64,000 nt of DNA from Streptomyces sp. NBC_01460 (GTDB taxonomy: Bacteria; Actinomycetota; Actinomycetes; Streptomycetales; Streptomycetaceae): assembly GCF_036227405.1 (NCBI RefSeq), contig NZ_CP109473.1, positions 3,162,001-3,226,000 on the forward strand, given 5' to 3'. Positions 51,882-61,049 of this stretch are shown here, piece by piece. The notes beneath the pieces were generated by a model. It was not told the origin of the DNA and made no database searches. It saw only the letters and a program-made list of their open reading frames with translations. Made by a program: the position numbers and the translations under genes. Numbering within the stretch: the stretch's first letter is position 1; each line of letters begins with the position of its first letter.

Positions 51882-53558
51882 GTGAGATCAGCAACGAGCA
51901 CGGCACGAAAGAGCCCCTTAACCGTCCTGATGAAGGGCCTCGCCACCCTTCTCGGCGTCGTCCTGCTGGGCGGGCTCGGCCCTGCCGCGGCGCAGGCCGA
52001 TCCCGTACGGGCGGAGGCCGCCGCCACGGGCCTGCACATCAGCGACGGCCGTCTGCTGGAGGGCAACGGCAACGACTTCGTCATGCGCGGCGTCAACCAC
52101 GCGCACACCTGGTACCCGGGCGAGACGCAGTCCCTGGCCGACATCAAGGCCTTCGGCGCCAACACCGTCCGCGTGGTCCTCTCCGACGGCCACCGCTGGA
52201 CGAGGAACGGCCCCGCCGAAGTCGCGGGCATCATCGCCGACTGCAAGACCAACCGGCTGATCTGCGTACTGGAGGTGCACGACACCACCGGGTACGGAGA
52301 GGACGCGGCAGCGGGCACGCTCGACCACGCGGCCGACTACTGGATCAGCCTCAAGGACGTCCTCGCGGGCCAGGAGGACTACGTCATCGTCAACATCGGC
52401 AACGAGCCCTGGGGCAACACCGACCCCGCCGGCTGGACCGCTCCCACGACCGCCGCGGTCAAGAAGCTGCGCTCCGCCGGCTTCGCCCACACGATCATGG
52501 TGGACGCGCCCAACTGGGGCCAGGACTGGCAGGGCGTCATGCGCGCCAACGCCCAGGCCGTGTACGACGCCGACACCACGGGCAACCTGATCTTCTCGAT
52601 CCACATGTACAGCGTCTACAACACGGCCCAGGCGGTCACCGACTACCTGAACGCCTTCGTCGACGCCGGACTCCCGATCCTCATCGGTGAGTTCGGAGGC
52701 CCGGCCGACCAGTGGGGTGACCCGGACGAGGACACCATGATGGCCACCGCCGAGAAGCTCCGCCTCGGCTACCTGGCATGGTCCTGGAGCGGCAACACCG
52801 ACCCGATCCTCGACCTGGCCATCGACTTCGACCCGAGTCGGCTGAGCTCCTGGGGCGAGCGCATCTTCCACGGCGCCAACGGCATCGCGCAGACCTCCGA
52901 GGAGGCCACCGTCTTCGGTGGCGGCGGCCCCGGCGACACCCAGGCCCCCACCGCCCCCGGCACCCCGGCCGCCTCCGCGGTGACGGCCACCTCCGCCACC
53001 CTCACCTGGACCGCGGCGACCGACAACGTTGCCATCGCCGGGTACGACGTCGTCCGGGTCAGCGGCGGCACCGAGACGACGGCCGCCTCGTCGACCACCA
53101 ACAGCGTCACGGTGACCGGCCTCACCGCGGACACGGCGTACACCTTCGCCGTCTACGCCCGCGACGCCGCCGGCAACCGCTCGGCCCGGTCCGCCACGGT
53201 GGGCGTCACCACGGACAAGAGCGGCCCCACGCCGGGCGTGGGCTGCTCCGTCGGCTACCGGGTGGTCGGTGAGTGGCCCGGTGGATTCCAGGGCGAGATC
53301 GTCATCCGCAACACCGGCACGAGCACCATCAACGGCTGGAACCTCGGCTTCGCCTTCGCCAACGGCCAGACGGTCTCCAACATGTGGGGCGGAACGCCCA
53401 CCCAGAGCGGCTCCGCGGTCAGCGTCGCCCCCGCCGGATACACGGCGCAGATCGCGGCGAACGGCTCGGTCACACTCGGATTCACCGGCACCAAGGGCAG
53501 CACCAACACGGCCCCGACGGCCTTCTCACTGAGCGGCACCACCTGCACGAAGGCCTGA
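51882..53558 (+). CDS. Secreted GH5 beta-mannanase/cellulase-type hydrolase with FnIII and CBM2
   Basis: 558 residues from GTG 51882, set by GGAG 6 bases upstream and by the operator lying before it. Order: signal peptide (1 to about 48), GH5 barrel (about 48-335), fibronectin III (about 352-443), family 2 carbohydrate-binding module (about 454-558). Catalytic glutamates are Glu175 (VNIGNEPWG) and Glu270 (ILIGEFGG), both in standard GH5 contexts; the barrel most resembles subfamily 8 mannanases. CBM2 has its terminal Cys pair and exposed Trp residues (GEWPGGFQ, INGWNLGF). It acts on plant beta-mannan or cellulose outside the cell. Confidence 0.9.
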   Translation: MRSATSTARKSPLTVLMKGLATLLGVVLLGGLGPAAAQADPVRAEAAATGLHISDGRLLEGNGNDFVMRGVNHAHTWYPGETQSLADIKAFGANTVRVVLSDGHRWTRNGPAEVAGIIADCKTNRLICVLEVHDTTGYGEDAAAGTLDHAADYWISLKDVLAGQEDYVIVNIGNEPWGNTDPAGWTAPTTAAVKKLRSAGFAHTIMVDAPNWGQDWQGVMRANAQAVYDADTTGNLIFSIHMYSVYNTAQAVTDYLNAFVDAGLPILIGEFGGPADQWGDPDEDTMMATAEKLRLGYLAWSWSGNTDPILDLAIDFDPSRLSSWGERIFHGANGIAQTSEEATVFGGGGPGDTQAPTAPGTPAASAVTATSATLTWTAATDNVAIAGYDVVRVSGGTETTAASSTTNSVTVTGLTADTAYTFAVYARDAAGNRSARSATVGVTTDKSGPTPGVGCSVGYRVVGEWPGGFQGEIVIRNTGTSTINGWNLGFAFANGQTVSNMWGGTPTQSGSAVSVAPAGYTAQIAANGSVTLGFTGTKGSTNTAPTAFSLSGTTCTKA

Positions 53559-53569
53559 CCAGGGCCTCC

Positions 53570-53603
53570 CCGGCCGGCAGGGGCCACCACTCCTGCCGGC
53601 CGG
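53570..53603 (+). terminator. Terminator after the GH5 gene
   Basis: CCGGCCGGCAGG pairs with CCTGCCGGCCGG around a 10-base loop, followed by CTCCTTT, 12 bases after the stop. Confidence 0.88.
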
Positions 53604-53656
53604 CTCCTTTCCCCGCCCCCCTTCCCGAAACCCGGGCCGCCGGTCATGATCACGCA

Positions 53657-54283
53657 ATGCGGACGGACGACACGGCGCGAGAACTCGTCCGGGCGGCGGA
53701 GGACGGCGATGCCGCCCTGGTGGCCGGTCTCCTCGACGAAGGGGTACCGGCCGATCACCGGGCTGACGGGCGCACCGCACTGGACCTGGCGGTACGCCAC
53801 GGCCACGGCGAGGTGGTGCGCCTGCTCCTCGCCGCAGGCGCCGATCCGGAGCAGGAGGCGGGCGAGTGGGGGGAGCTGACGGTCCTCGCCCTGGCGGCGA
53901 CGTACAGCAGGACGGAGATCGTGCGCAGCCTGCTCGACGCCGGAGCACACCCGGACCAGGAGTGCCGCACCGGTTTTCCGCTCCTGTTCGCCGCCTCGTC
54001 CGCCGTCCCTGGCCCGACCTGCCCGGAGGTGGTGGACCTGTTGCTGGACCGGGGCGCCGACATCGGGCTGCGGCTGAGGGACCTCACGGCCCTGGAGTGG
54101 GCCGTGTGGTTCGGGCGGGTCGACATGGTGAGCCAGTTGCTCCGCCGGGGCGCGGACCCTTCGGGCGCCGCCCTGGAGCTCGCCGTCGAGCGGGGCCGAC
54201 GCCTTCCGGCGTCACGACGGGACTGCGCACTCATCATCGGGGCCCTACGCGACGCGGGCGCTCCTGGGAGGATGGCCCCGTGA
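53657..54283 (+). CDS. Ankyrin-repeat protein
   Basis: 208 residues from ATG 53657. About five ankyrin repeats are visible (DGRTALDLAVRHGHGEVVRL with LLAAGADP, TYSRTEIVRSLLDAGAHPD, TCPEVVDLLLDRGADIG, LTALEWAVWFGRVDMVSQLL). Such proteins mediate protein binding; no other domain is present. CATGAT lies 6 bases before the ATG and there is no ribosome site. The stop overlaps the GTG of the next gene, so the two are coupled. Confidence 0.9.
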   Translation: MRTDDTARELVRAAEDGDAALVAGLLDEGVPADHRADGRTALDLAVRHGHGEVVRLLLAAGADPEQEAGEWGELTVLALAATYSRTEIVRSLLDAGAHPDQECRTGFPLLFAASSAVPGPTCPEVVDLLLDRGADIGLRLRDLTALEWAVWFGRVDMVSQLLRRGADPSGAALELAVERGRRLPASRRDCALIIGALRDAGAPGRMAP

Positions 54284-54567
54284 TCCGCGACCTGTACAAC
54301 GTGCACCCCATGGGGCCCGGCTCCGGGCCCACCCCGCTGACGAGCGACGAGGAACAGCGCGCCAGAGCGACCCTGTTCACCGAGCTGGGCAACGCGCTCG
54401 CCGATCGGGGCTGGACCCGCTTCCCCGCGTACACCCCCGAGGAGCGCCGGCGGCTCGTCGCCGTGGGCGGCATGCTGAGCGCGCACTGGGGCATCCCCGT
54501 CACCGTCGAGGCGGAGGACCCGTGCGCGATGCGCCTGTCCCTCGCGGGCCACGCGCTGGGTGCCTGA
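54280..54567 (+). CDS. Small hypothetical protein coupled to the ankyrin gene
   Basis: 95 residues from GTG 54280, overlapping the ankyrin stop (GTGA). No signal or membrane segment. Recognisable features are only a helical middle (EEQRARATLFTELGNALADR) and a C-terminal WGIPVTVEAEDPCAMRLSLA segment. I do not recognise the family. Its coupling suggests it works with the ankyrin protein. Confidence 0.68.
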   Translation: MIRDLYNVHPMGPGSGPTPLTSDEEQRARATLFTELGNALADRGWTRFPAYTPEERRRLVAVGGMLSAHWGIPVTVEAEDPCAMRLSLAGHALGA

Positions 54568-54589
54568 CACCCCAGGTCATCATTGCGGC

Positions 54590-55174
54590 ATGACGCTGCA
54601 CACAACTCCCTATGAATCCCTTGTCGTTGTCGACGTCCAGCGGGCGTTCGTCCGCGGTGACAACGCGCTGCCCGAGGCGGCGCGCCTCGTGGACCTGACG
54701 GCCGGACTGATCGCTCGGGCACGGTCGGCCGGGGCGCTCGTCGTCCACGTCCAGAACGACGGAGCGGCCGGCGCGGACGACGAACCCCACACGGACGGCT
54801 GGGAGCTGCACCACCCGGTCGAGGCGGGGCCCGCCGAGGTGGCGATCCGCAAGACCCATGACGACGCGTTCCAGGAGACCTCGCTGGAGGACCTGTTGAC
54901 CGCGTCCGGGGTGCGGTCGGTGGTCGTCTGCGGCCTGATGTCGGAGATGTGCGTGCAGGCGACGGCCCGTACGGCGGTGGCGCGGGGCTACCGGGTCGCC
55001 CTGCCCCACGACGCCCACGCGACGTACGACATCCCGGCGGAGCCCGGCATCAGCCCCGCGGTCCCGGCCGCCATGGTCTCGCGGGTCGCCGCCTGGCCCT
55101 TGAGCAGGGACGCCGATGTCACCGCCCGGGCCGCCGACGTCACGTTCACCGCTCCCCGGTCCACCGCCGGCTGA
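54590..55174 (+). CDS. Isochorismatase-family cysteine hydrolase
   Basis: 194 residues from ATG 54590. The catalytic triad is in place: Asp in SLVVVDVQRAF, Lys in VAIRKTHDDAF, and Cys in CGLMSEMCVQATAR. The fold and length match nicotinamidase/isochorismatase-type hydrolases, which act on amides or vinyl ethers. The residues that would set nicotinamidase specificity (zinc ligands) are not evident. CATCAT lies 6 bases before the ATG, so the message may be leaderless. Confidence 0.9.
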   Translation: MTLHTTPYESLVVVDVQRAFVRGDNALPEAARLVDLTAGLIARARSAGALVVHVQNDGAAGADDEPHTDGWELHHPVEAGPAEVAIRKTHDDAFQETSLEDLLTASGVRSVVVCGLMSEMCVQATARTAVARGYRVALPHDAHATYDIPAEPGISPAVPAAMVSRVAAWPLSRDADVTARAADVTFTAPRSTAG

Positions 55175-55199
55175 CGCCGTCCCACCGAGCCGTCCACAC

Positions 55200-55254
55200 C
55201 GAAAGTTTTCGAACGTTTCGACGCATTGACCGAAATTATCGAAGCGGCTAGCCT
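55200..55254 (+). promoter_or_regulatory. Promoter and clustered CGAA-type half-sites before the SGNH gene
   Basis: TTGACC (55226-55231) and TAGCCT (55249-55254) are exactly 17 bases apart. Overlapping inverted repeats CGAAA-GT-TTTCG (55200-55211) and CGAA-CGT-TTCG (55210-55220) lie just upstream, and a further CGAAATTATCG lies within the spacer. They look like operators for a LacI-type regulator of polysaccharide-degrading genes. Confidence 0.6.
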
Positions 55255-55344
55255 GCCGCTCGAATCCCCCCGGACCCGGTGAACGCGCTGTCCGCATCCA
55301 CGGATTCACCCTGCTTCCCCCACCCAGCAAGAGGGAGCACCACC

Positions 55345-56685
55345 GTGATCCGAAGATCGTCGATCCTCAGCCTGTTCACCGCCGCCGCGCTCACCGCAGC
55401 GGTCGTCTCCCCCGCGCTCGGCGCCGGGGACGGCCGCGGTCCGGGCAGCTCACCGGCGCCCGACGAGCGCAACGCCCGCTGGGTGAGCACCTGGACGTCC
55501 ATGCCGCAGCTGACGGAACCGGGCAACATGCCCCCGGCGCCGTTCACCCGGGCCGACTCCGTCCTGACCGATGCCACGCTGCGCCAGACGGTCCATGTCT
55601 CCGCGGGCGGTGAACACGTCCGGCTGCGCTTCTCGAACGCTTTCGGAGGGGCCGCGCTGCCGATCACCAAGGTCTCCGTGGCCCTGCCCCTCGACGGCAA
55701 GGCCGGCACGAGCGCCGTCACGGCCGGGACCACGCGCCCCGTGACCTTCCAGGGCCGCTCCTCGGTGTCGGTACCGGTGGGCGCCCAGGCGGTCTCGGAC
55801 CCACTCGACTTCCGTCTCGCGCCGGGGTCCGACCTCACCGCGACGGTGTATCTGGCGACCGGCCAGGCCTCCACCTCCATCACCTCGCACCCCGGCTCCC
55901 GTACGACGTCCTACCTGCGGTCCGGTGACCACGTGGCCGACGCGGACCTGCCCGGCGCGACGCCCACGGACCACTGGTACTTCCTCAGCGGCGTCGAGGT
56001 CTGGTCCAGGAGCACCACCTCGGCGGCCGTGGTGCTCGGTGACTCGCTCACCGACGGCCGGGGCTCCACCACCAACGGGAACGACCGCTGGCCCGACCAG
56101 TTGCAGAAACGGCTGCGGTCCGGGGCGGCGACGTCGAAGACCGCCGTGGTCAACCAGGCGGCCGGCGGGAACCGGCTGCTCGACGACGGCCTGGGCCCCA
56201 ACGGGCTGGCCCGCCTGGACCGTGACGTCCTCGCACAGAGCGGCGTGGACCGGCTCCTCGTCTTCGAGGGCGTCAACGACATCGGCACGGCCGGAGCCAC
56301 GCCCGCCGCGCAACAGCAGGTCGCGGCCGACGTCATCGCCGCGTACGAGCAGATCATCACCCGGGCCCACACCCAGGGCATCCGCGTGTACGGGGCGACG
56401 CTGACCCCGATCGGCGGCAACACCGCGTACGACGACCCGGCCGGCCACCGCGAGCAGGCCCGGCGGACGGTCAACACGTGGATCCGTACGAGCGGGCGCT
56501 TCGACAGCGTGATCGACTTCGACCGTGCCGTCCGCGACCCCGGGGCGCCCCGGCAGCTCCGGGCCGACCTGGACACGGGCGACCACCTGCACCTCAACCC
56601 CACGGGCTACCGGGTCATGGCCGAGGCCGTCCCCGTCCACCTGTTCCGTCAGACGCCACTGCCCCGGGGGTTCGGCTACAACTGA
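55345..56685 (+). CDS. Secreted SGNH/GDSL-type esterase
   Basis: 446 residues from GTG 55345, with GAGGGAG upstream. A signal peptide (SSILSLFTAAALTAAVVSPA) is followed by a beta-rich N-terminal domain (VHVSAGGEHVRLRFSNAFGG) and an SGNH hydrolase domain. Block I nucleophile Ser is in VVLGDSLTDGRG, block II Gly/Asn in QAAGGNRLLDDG, block III in VFEGVNDIG, and catalytic Asp/His in DHLHLNPTGYR. Such two-domain secreted esterases often remove acetyl groups from hemicellulose, which would fit the upstream CGAA-type operators. The substrate is inferred. Confidence 0.9.
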   Translation: MIRRSSILSLFTAAALTAAVVSPALGAGDGRGPGSSPAPDERNARWVSTWTSMPQLTEPGNMPPAPFTRADSVLTDATLRQTVHVSAGGEHVRLRFSNAFGGAALPITKVSVALPLDGKAGTSAVTAGTTRPVTFQGRSSVSVPVGAQAVSDPLDFRLAPGSDLTATVYLATGQASTSITSHPGSRTTSYLRSGDHVADADLPGATPTDHWYFLSGVEVWSRSTTSAAVVLGDSLTDGRGSTTNGNDRWPDQLQKRLRSGAATSKTAVVNQAAGGNRLLDDGLGPNGLARLDRDVLAQSGVDRLLVFEGVNDIGTAGATPAAQQQVAADVIAAYEQIITRAHTQGIRVYGATLTPIGGNTAYDDPAGHREQARRTVNTWIRTSGRFDSVIDFDRAVRDPGAPRQLRADLDTGDHLHLNPTGYRVMAEAVPVHLFRQTPLPRGFGYN

Positions 56686-56800
56686 GCGGCGCCGAGACAT
56701 GCAGGACCCTCACTGCAGGAGCCCGCCCGCCCTGAAACCACCCCGACACGCACCCCGGCGCCCGCCCCCGCACCGTCCCGTCTGCTGAGAGGCTGCCGCC

Positions 56801-57760
56801 ATGGCCTCTCTGCCCCGGTTCACCCCCATGCTCGCCACCCCCGGCCGCCTTCCGCCCGCCGCCGTGGACGAGCAGTGGGCGTACGAGGTGAAGCAGGACG
56901 GCCAGCGGGCCATGGCGTATCTGCCGGGGGACGGGACGGTCCGGCTGCTGGCCAGGTCCGGGGCCGACATCACCCCGGCCTACCCGGACCTGGCGGCGCT
57001 GGGCCCGGCGCTCGGCGGCGTAGCGGCGGTGCTGGACGGCGAGATCGTCGCGCTGGACGACCAGGGGCGCAGCGACTTCGAGCGGCTCCAGCAGCGGATG
57101 GGGCTCTCCGGCTCGCCCGCGAAGGCCGCGCATGCGGCGCGGCGCGTCCCGGCGCACCTGGTGCTGTTCGACGCCGTGTTCCTGCGGGGCAGGAGCCTCA
57201 CGCAGCTGCCCTACACGGAGCGGCGGGCGGCGCTGGAGGCGCTCGGGCTGGAGGGGCCGCGCTGGTCGACCCCCTCGGTGGTCGTCGGACACGGTGAAGA
57301 GGCCCTGACCATGACGCGGGAGGCCGGGCTGGAGGGCGTGGTCGCGAAGCAGCTGACCTCGACGTACGAGCCCGGGGTCCGCGCCCGTACGTGGATCAAG
57401 ATCCGCCACGCCCGCACGGTCGACGTGATCGTCGGGGGCTGGGTGCCCGGACGCGGCCGGCTGGGCGGGCTGCCGGGGGCGCTGCTCGTCGGCGAGCGGC
57501 ACCCCGGAGGCCTGCGCTACGCGGGCAGTGTCGGCACGGGGTGGAGCGACGCCGAGCGGACCAGGCTCGCCGAGCTCCTCCGGGTCGCCGCGGTCGACGC
57601 GTGCCCCTTCGACGAGACCCCACCGGTCGCGGGCGCGCACTGGGTGCTGCCCCGGCTGGTCGGCGAGGTGCGGTACTCGACGCGGACGAAAGCGGGACGG
57701 CTGCGCCAGCCCTCCTGGCACCGGCTGCGCCCGGACCTGGCTCCGGACGACATCGGATGA
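56801..57760 (+). CDS. ATP-dependent DNA ligase (LigD ligase-domain type)
   Basis: 319 residues, ATG 56801. The nucleotidyltransferase motif I is WAYEVKQDGQRAMAY with adenylated Lys31. Motif III is VLDGEIVALDDQG, motif IV GLEGVVAKQ and motif V WIKIRH, followed by a short OB-fold (YAGSVGTGWSD). It is the stand-alone ligase domain without polymerase or phosphoesterase parts. The convergent Ku gene next door places it in non-homologous end joining, sealing breaks held by Ku. Confidence 0.92.
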   Translation: MASLPRFTPMLATPGRLPPAAVDEQWAYEVKQDGQRAMAYLPGDGTVRLLARSGADITPAYPDLAALGPALGGVAAVLDGEIVALDDQGRSDFERLQQRMGLSGSPAKAAHAARRVPAHLVLFDAVFLRGRSLTQLPYTERRAALEALGLEGPRWSTPSVVVGHGEEALTMTREAGLEGVVAKQLTSTYEPGVRARTWIKIRHARTVDVIVGGWVPGRGRLGGLPGALLVGERHPGGLRYAGSVGTGWSDAERTRLAELLRVAAVDACPFDETPPVAGAHWVLPRLVGEVRYSTRTKAGRLRQPSWHRLRPDLAPDDIG

Positions 57761-57802
57761 CTGCGGCAGGGGGCGACGCAGGGGCTGAGGCGACGGCCGG
57801 GG

Positions 57803-58735
57803 TCAGGAGGCCGTCCGCTTCTTCGCCGCCGTCTTCCTGGCCGGCTGCTTCTTGGCCGCCGCCTTGCCCGAGGCCCGCTTCTTCGCCGCCGGAGCCGCCT
57901 TCTTCCGGGCGCGGGGCTTGCCGGGCGTCATCTCGTGGACGGTCGCGTCCTCGCCCCGCGTCTCCTTGGCGGCCTTCACCGACGCGTTCAGCGCGGCCAT
58001 CAGGTCCATGACCTTCCCCGGCTCCTCCTCGGCCTCCCCCGCCGCCGCCGGGAGCGCCTTGCCCTCGGACTTGGCCGCCAGGAGCTCCTCCAGCGCCTCC
58101 CGGTAGTGGTCACGGAAGCCGGAGATGCCGTCCAGGGCCATGCTCTCGGTGAGCTGCACGGCACGCTCGATCTCGTCCTCGTCCAGCTCGGTCTCCCGGG
58201 GGGCCAGGGACTCGGGGCTGCGGATCTCGTCCGGCCAGCGCATCGAGTGCAGCACGATCGCGTCCTCCCGCACCCGCAGCAGGCCGAGCCGCTCACGGTT
58301 GTGCCAGGCGAACTTCGCCACGGCGACCTTGTCGCTGCGCTCCAGCGCCTTCCGCAGCAGGGTGTACGGCTTCGCCGCGACCTGGCCGTCGACCGCGAGG
58401 TAGTAACTGTCGCTGATGCGTACGGGATCGATGTCGTCGGCGTCCACGAACGCGACGATCTCGATGGCCTTTGCGGTCGGCAGCGGCATCCGGTCGAGTT
58501 CCTCGTCCGTGACGGGCACGGTCCGGTCCTTGGCGACCTCGTACCCCTTGCCGATCTCCTCCTGCGAGAGGACCTCGCCGTCGATCTCGCACACCTTGCG
58601 GGTGCGGATCCGGCCCATGTCCTCCTGGTGGTACTGGTGGAAGGAGATCGAGTGGTTCTCGGTGGCGGACACCACCTTGATGGGGATGGTGACCAGCCCG
58701 AAGCTGATCGCTCCGGTCCACAGGGGCCTCGGCAT
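57803..58735 (-). CDS. ku: Ku DNA end-binding protein
   Basis: 310 residues from ATG 58735. The Ku core is complete: PRPLWTGAISFGLVTIPIKV, SFHQYHQEDMGRIR, IEIVAFVDADDIDPVRIS, SYYLAVDGQVAAKPYTLLRK, and WPDEIRSPESLAPRETELDE. A long Lys/Ala-rich C-terminal tail (ARKKAAPAAKKRASGKAAAK, continuing) binds DNA and helps threading in actinomycete Ku. It rings double-strand ends and recruits the ligase encoded convergently 42 bp away. Confidence 0.95.
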   Translation of the reverse strand: MPRPLWTGAISFGLVTIPIKVVSATENHSISFHQYHQEDMGRIRTRKVCEIDGEVLSQEEIGKGYEVAKDRTVPVTDEELDRMPLPTAKAIEIVAFVDADDIDPVRISDSYYLAVDGQVAAKPYTLLRKALERSDKVAVAKFAWHNRERLGLLRVREDAIVLHSMRWPDEIRSPESLAPRETELDEDEIERAVQLTESMALDGISGFRDHYREALEELLAAKSEGKALPAAAGEAEEEPGKVMDLMAALNASVKAAKETRGEDATVHEMTPGKPRARKKAAPAAKKRASGKAAAKKQPARKTAAKKRTAS

Positions 58736-59108
58736 CCGGTTCCTCCAGACCCCCCTGGCGGCTGGGCCGGGAGGCGGACCGGCGCGCCTGGAAGGGAGAG
58801 ACCGACCCGAGAGGGCCGAGGCGCCACCGGGCCACCGCCCGTATCCACGATCCTCGCTCCCCCGCCCGTGGACCGCATGTGGATCACGGGACGCGGTCAC
58901 CGGGGCGCGCCCCTGGGCCACGGGCGTCCGCCGGGGCGCCCGGCCACCGGGGCCGAGGGGCGCGATCCGGGACGAGGGCGTGCGCGCAACGGAACAGCGT
59001 CCTCGCACCGGGTCGTCGTGCCGGGTGCACCCGGCACGTGCCGGATACACCAAGCCGCCGTGCCGGTCCGAGAGCACCGCGCCACCGCGCACGCCCCCTG
59101 CCGGCCGA
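58736..59108. other. 373-bp gap upstream of ku, containing a 22-bp palindrome
   Basis: No gene is supported. A perfect palindrome (59017-59038, core GTGCCGGGTGCACCCGGCAC) lies about 70 bases after the stop of the propeller gene transcribed leftwards and probably terminates it. The rest should hold the ku promoter, which I could not place. Confidence 0.6.
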
Positions 59109-60215
59109 CTAGTCGCGGATTCCCGCGTACGCCGACGGGGATATCCCGCCCTCCGCGCCGGACGTGCCGCCCGCGACCCAGATCCGGCCGGCCTCGTCGG
59201 TCGCGGCGCCGTACAGGAACCCGGCGCCGGGCAGTGCCGCGACGCGCGTGAGGACACCGCGCTTGTTGAGCTTGAGGACGTAGTTTCCGGACGGGCTGAC
59301 CTCGGGATCCATGGACTCGCCGACGATCACCGGCCGGCCCCCGCGGTCGAAGGTGACGTCGAACAGCTGGCCGGTCTCGGCGGGGGTGCGGACCGTGCGC
59401 CACGCCTGCCCGTCGAAGTGCAGCACCACGGGGCGGCGCCACAGGGTCTCGTCCCGCACGTGGCCCACGGCCCAGATGTCATCCGGCGCCGCGACCTCGA
59501 TGCCGTCGAAGAGCGCGTCCTTGAGCGCGCGCGGGACCCGCTGCTCGGTCCAGGTGGTTCCGTCGAAGCGGGAGATGCCGTCGCCGATGGCGAGGACGAC
59601 TCCTCCGGGCCCGGCCTCCAGCTGGGAGACCCAGCCGAGGCCGGTGTCCGCGGGAAGGACGCTCCAGTCGCCGCCCCCGTCACCGCGGAAGAGGACCGGC
59701 ACGTACTGCCCGGCCGCGTCGGCGTAGCCGCCGATCACCCACACCGACCCGTCCGCGTCCACGTCGACCGCCGACAGGGACGTCCCGTCCGCGCCGTCCG
59801 GGAACGGCAGGACGGCCTCGCTCCACGCGGATCCGTCCCAGTGCTGGAGCAGCGCCCTGGTGTGGCCCCCCTCCTCCTCCTGGCTGCCCACGGCCCACAC
59901 CTGGTCGGGTGCGCCGACGGCGAGGTCGTCCAGACGGGCGCGCTCGACGGGCTGCGCGGGGGCCTCCCATCCCGTACCGGTCCAGCGCAGCGCCACGGGC
60001 GCGAAGGAGCGGGTGGTCGCGTCGTTCCTCAGACCGACCGCCCAGGTGGCCCCTCCGGCGGTCTCGACGTCGAACAGCACGGCGCCGTCGCTCTCCGGCG
60101 GGCTGATGTCACGCCAGGCCGCGCCGCCGGCCGAGGCCGGCGCGGCCGCGGTGGTGAGGGCGACGACCAGGCCGACGGCGAGGGCGGTCGCTGTGCGGGG
60201 AAGAGAAAGGAACAT
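59109..60215 (-). CDS. Secreted beta-propeller-like protein
   Basis: 368 residues from ATG 60215, preceded by AAGGATG. A signal peptide (ALAVGLVVALTTAAAPASA) is followed by repeats of about 45-50 residues with the pattern A-x-D-x-hydrophobic-W-A-V-G and LxHWDGxxW (DQVWAVGSQEEE, LLQHWDGSAWSEAV, DDIWAVGHVRDETLW, VVLHFDGQAWRTV). These are propeller blades, as in NHL/Kelch-like secreted proteins. No catalytic motif is seen; carbohydrate or protein binding outside the cell is likely. Confidence 0.85.
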   Translation of the reverse strand: MFLSLPRTATALAVGLVVALTTAAAPASAGGAAWRDISPPESDGAVLFDVETAGGATWAVGLRNDATTRSFAPVALRWTGTGWEAPAQPVERARLDDLAVGAPDQVWAVGSQEEEGGHTRALLQHWDGSAWSEAVLPFPDGADGTSLSAVDVDADGSVWVIGGYADAAGQYVPVLFRGDGGGDWSVLPADTGLGWVSQLEAGPGGVVLAIGDGISRFDGTTWTEQRVPRALKDALFDGIEVAAPDDIWAVGHVRDETLWRRPVVLHFDGQAWRTVRTPAETGQLFDVTFDRGGRPVIVGESMDPEVSPSGNYVLKLNKRGVLTRVAALPGAGFLYGAATDEAGRIWVAGGTSGAEGGISPSAYAGIRD

Positions 60216-60353
60216 CGGTGGGCATCCTTGAAGTGGTGGGAGAAGTAAGCGAGTTGCTCTCACACCTCTGATGCGCCGGCGGGACGGAAACGTTACGTCC
60301 CGCCGCGGACCGTCCCCTCACCAGGCCCGCACCGAGCCCCTCCCCGCACGCGG

Positions 60354-61049
60354 TCACCAGGCGGCGGGACCGTCCGCGTCGAAGAATCCTCCGGTCGGAC
60401 CGTCGGCGCCGACGAGAGCCATACGGACGATGACCTCCGCTCCGTCCTCCACCGTCTTGGGGCCCGAGTGACCGTTGAGGTCGGTGGCGGTGTAGCCGGG
60501 GTCGACGGCGTTGAACCTGATGCCCGGGAAGGCCTTGGCGTACTGCGACGTGACCATGACCAGCGCCGTCTTGGACGAGTTGTAGTCGAGCGCCGCCACG
60601 GAGAACTCCACGCGGGTCGGGTCGTTCGTCGCCGCCAGTGAGCCGAGGCCGCTGGACACGTTCACGACGACCGGCGCCTTCCCGGCCTCCAGCAGCGGCA
60701 GGAACGCCCTGGTCACGCGTACGGCGCCGAAGACATTGGTCTCGAACGTGCTCCGCATGTCCGCCCCGGTCACCTCGCCCACCGGCTTGCGGACGCCGAC
60801 GATCCCGGCGTTGTTGACCAGGACGTCCAGCCCGCCCGCGTCCTTCCGTACGAACGCGGCGGCGGCCTCGACGGACTCCTCGTCCGTGACGTCGAGCTGC
60901 ACGAAGCGCGCGCCGAGCCGCGCCGCGGCCTCCTCCCCGCGCCGGGCGTCACGCGCCCCGGCATAGACGGTGTGTCCGGCCTCGATGAGCCGGCGGGCGG
61001 TCTCGTGGCCGAGGCCCTTGTTCGCCCCGGTGATGAGTGTGGTGGTCAT
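60354..61049 (-). CDS. SDR-family NAD(P)-dependent oxidoreductase
   Basis: 231 residues from ATG 61049. The classical short-chain dehydrogenase pattern is complete: TLITGANKGLGHETARRL (TGxxxGxG), LDVLVNNAGIVG, VVVNVSSGLGSLA, and the catalytic YNSSK. AGARDARRG after the second strand suggests NADP preference. It resembles carbonyl-reductase-like paralogues of broad specificity. It is divergent from an XRE regulator 138 bp away, which probably controls it. Confidence 0.93.
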   Translation of the reverse strand: MTTTLITGANKGLGHETARRLIEAGHTVYAGARDARRGEEAAARLGARFVQLDVTDEESVEAAAAFVRKDAGGLDVLVNNAGIVGVRKPVGEVTGADMRSTFETNVFGAVRVTRAFLPLLEAGKAPVVVNVSSGLGSLAATNDPTRVEFSVAALDYNSSKTALVMVTSQYAKAFPGIRFNAVDPGYTATDLNGHSGPKTVEDGAEVIVRMALVGADGPTGGFFDADGPAAW

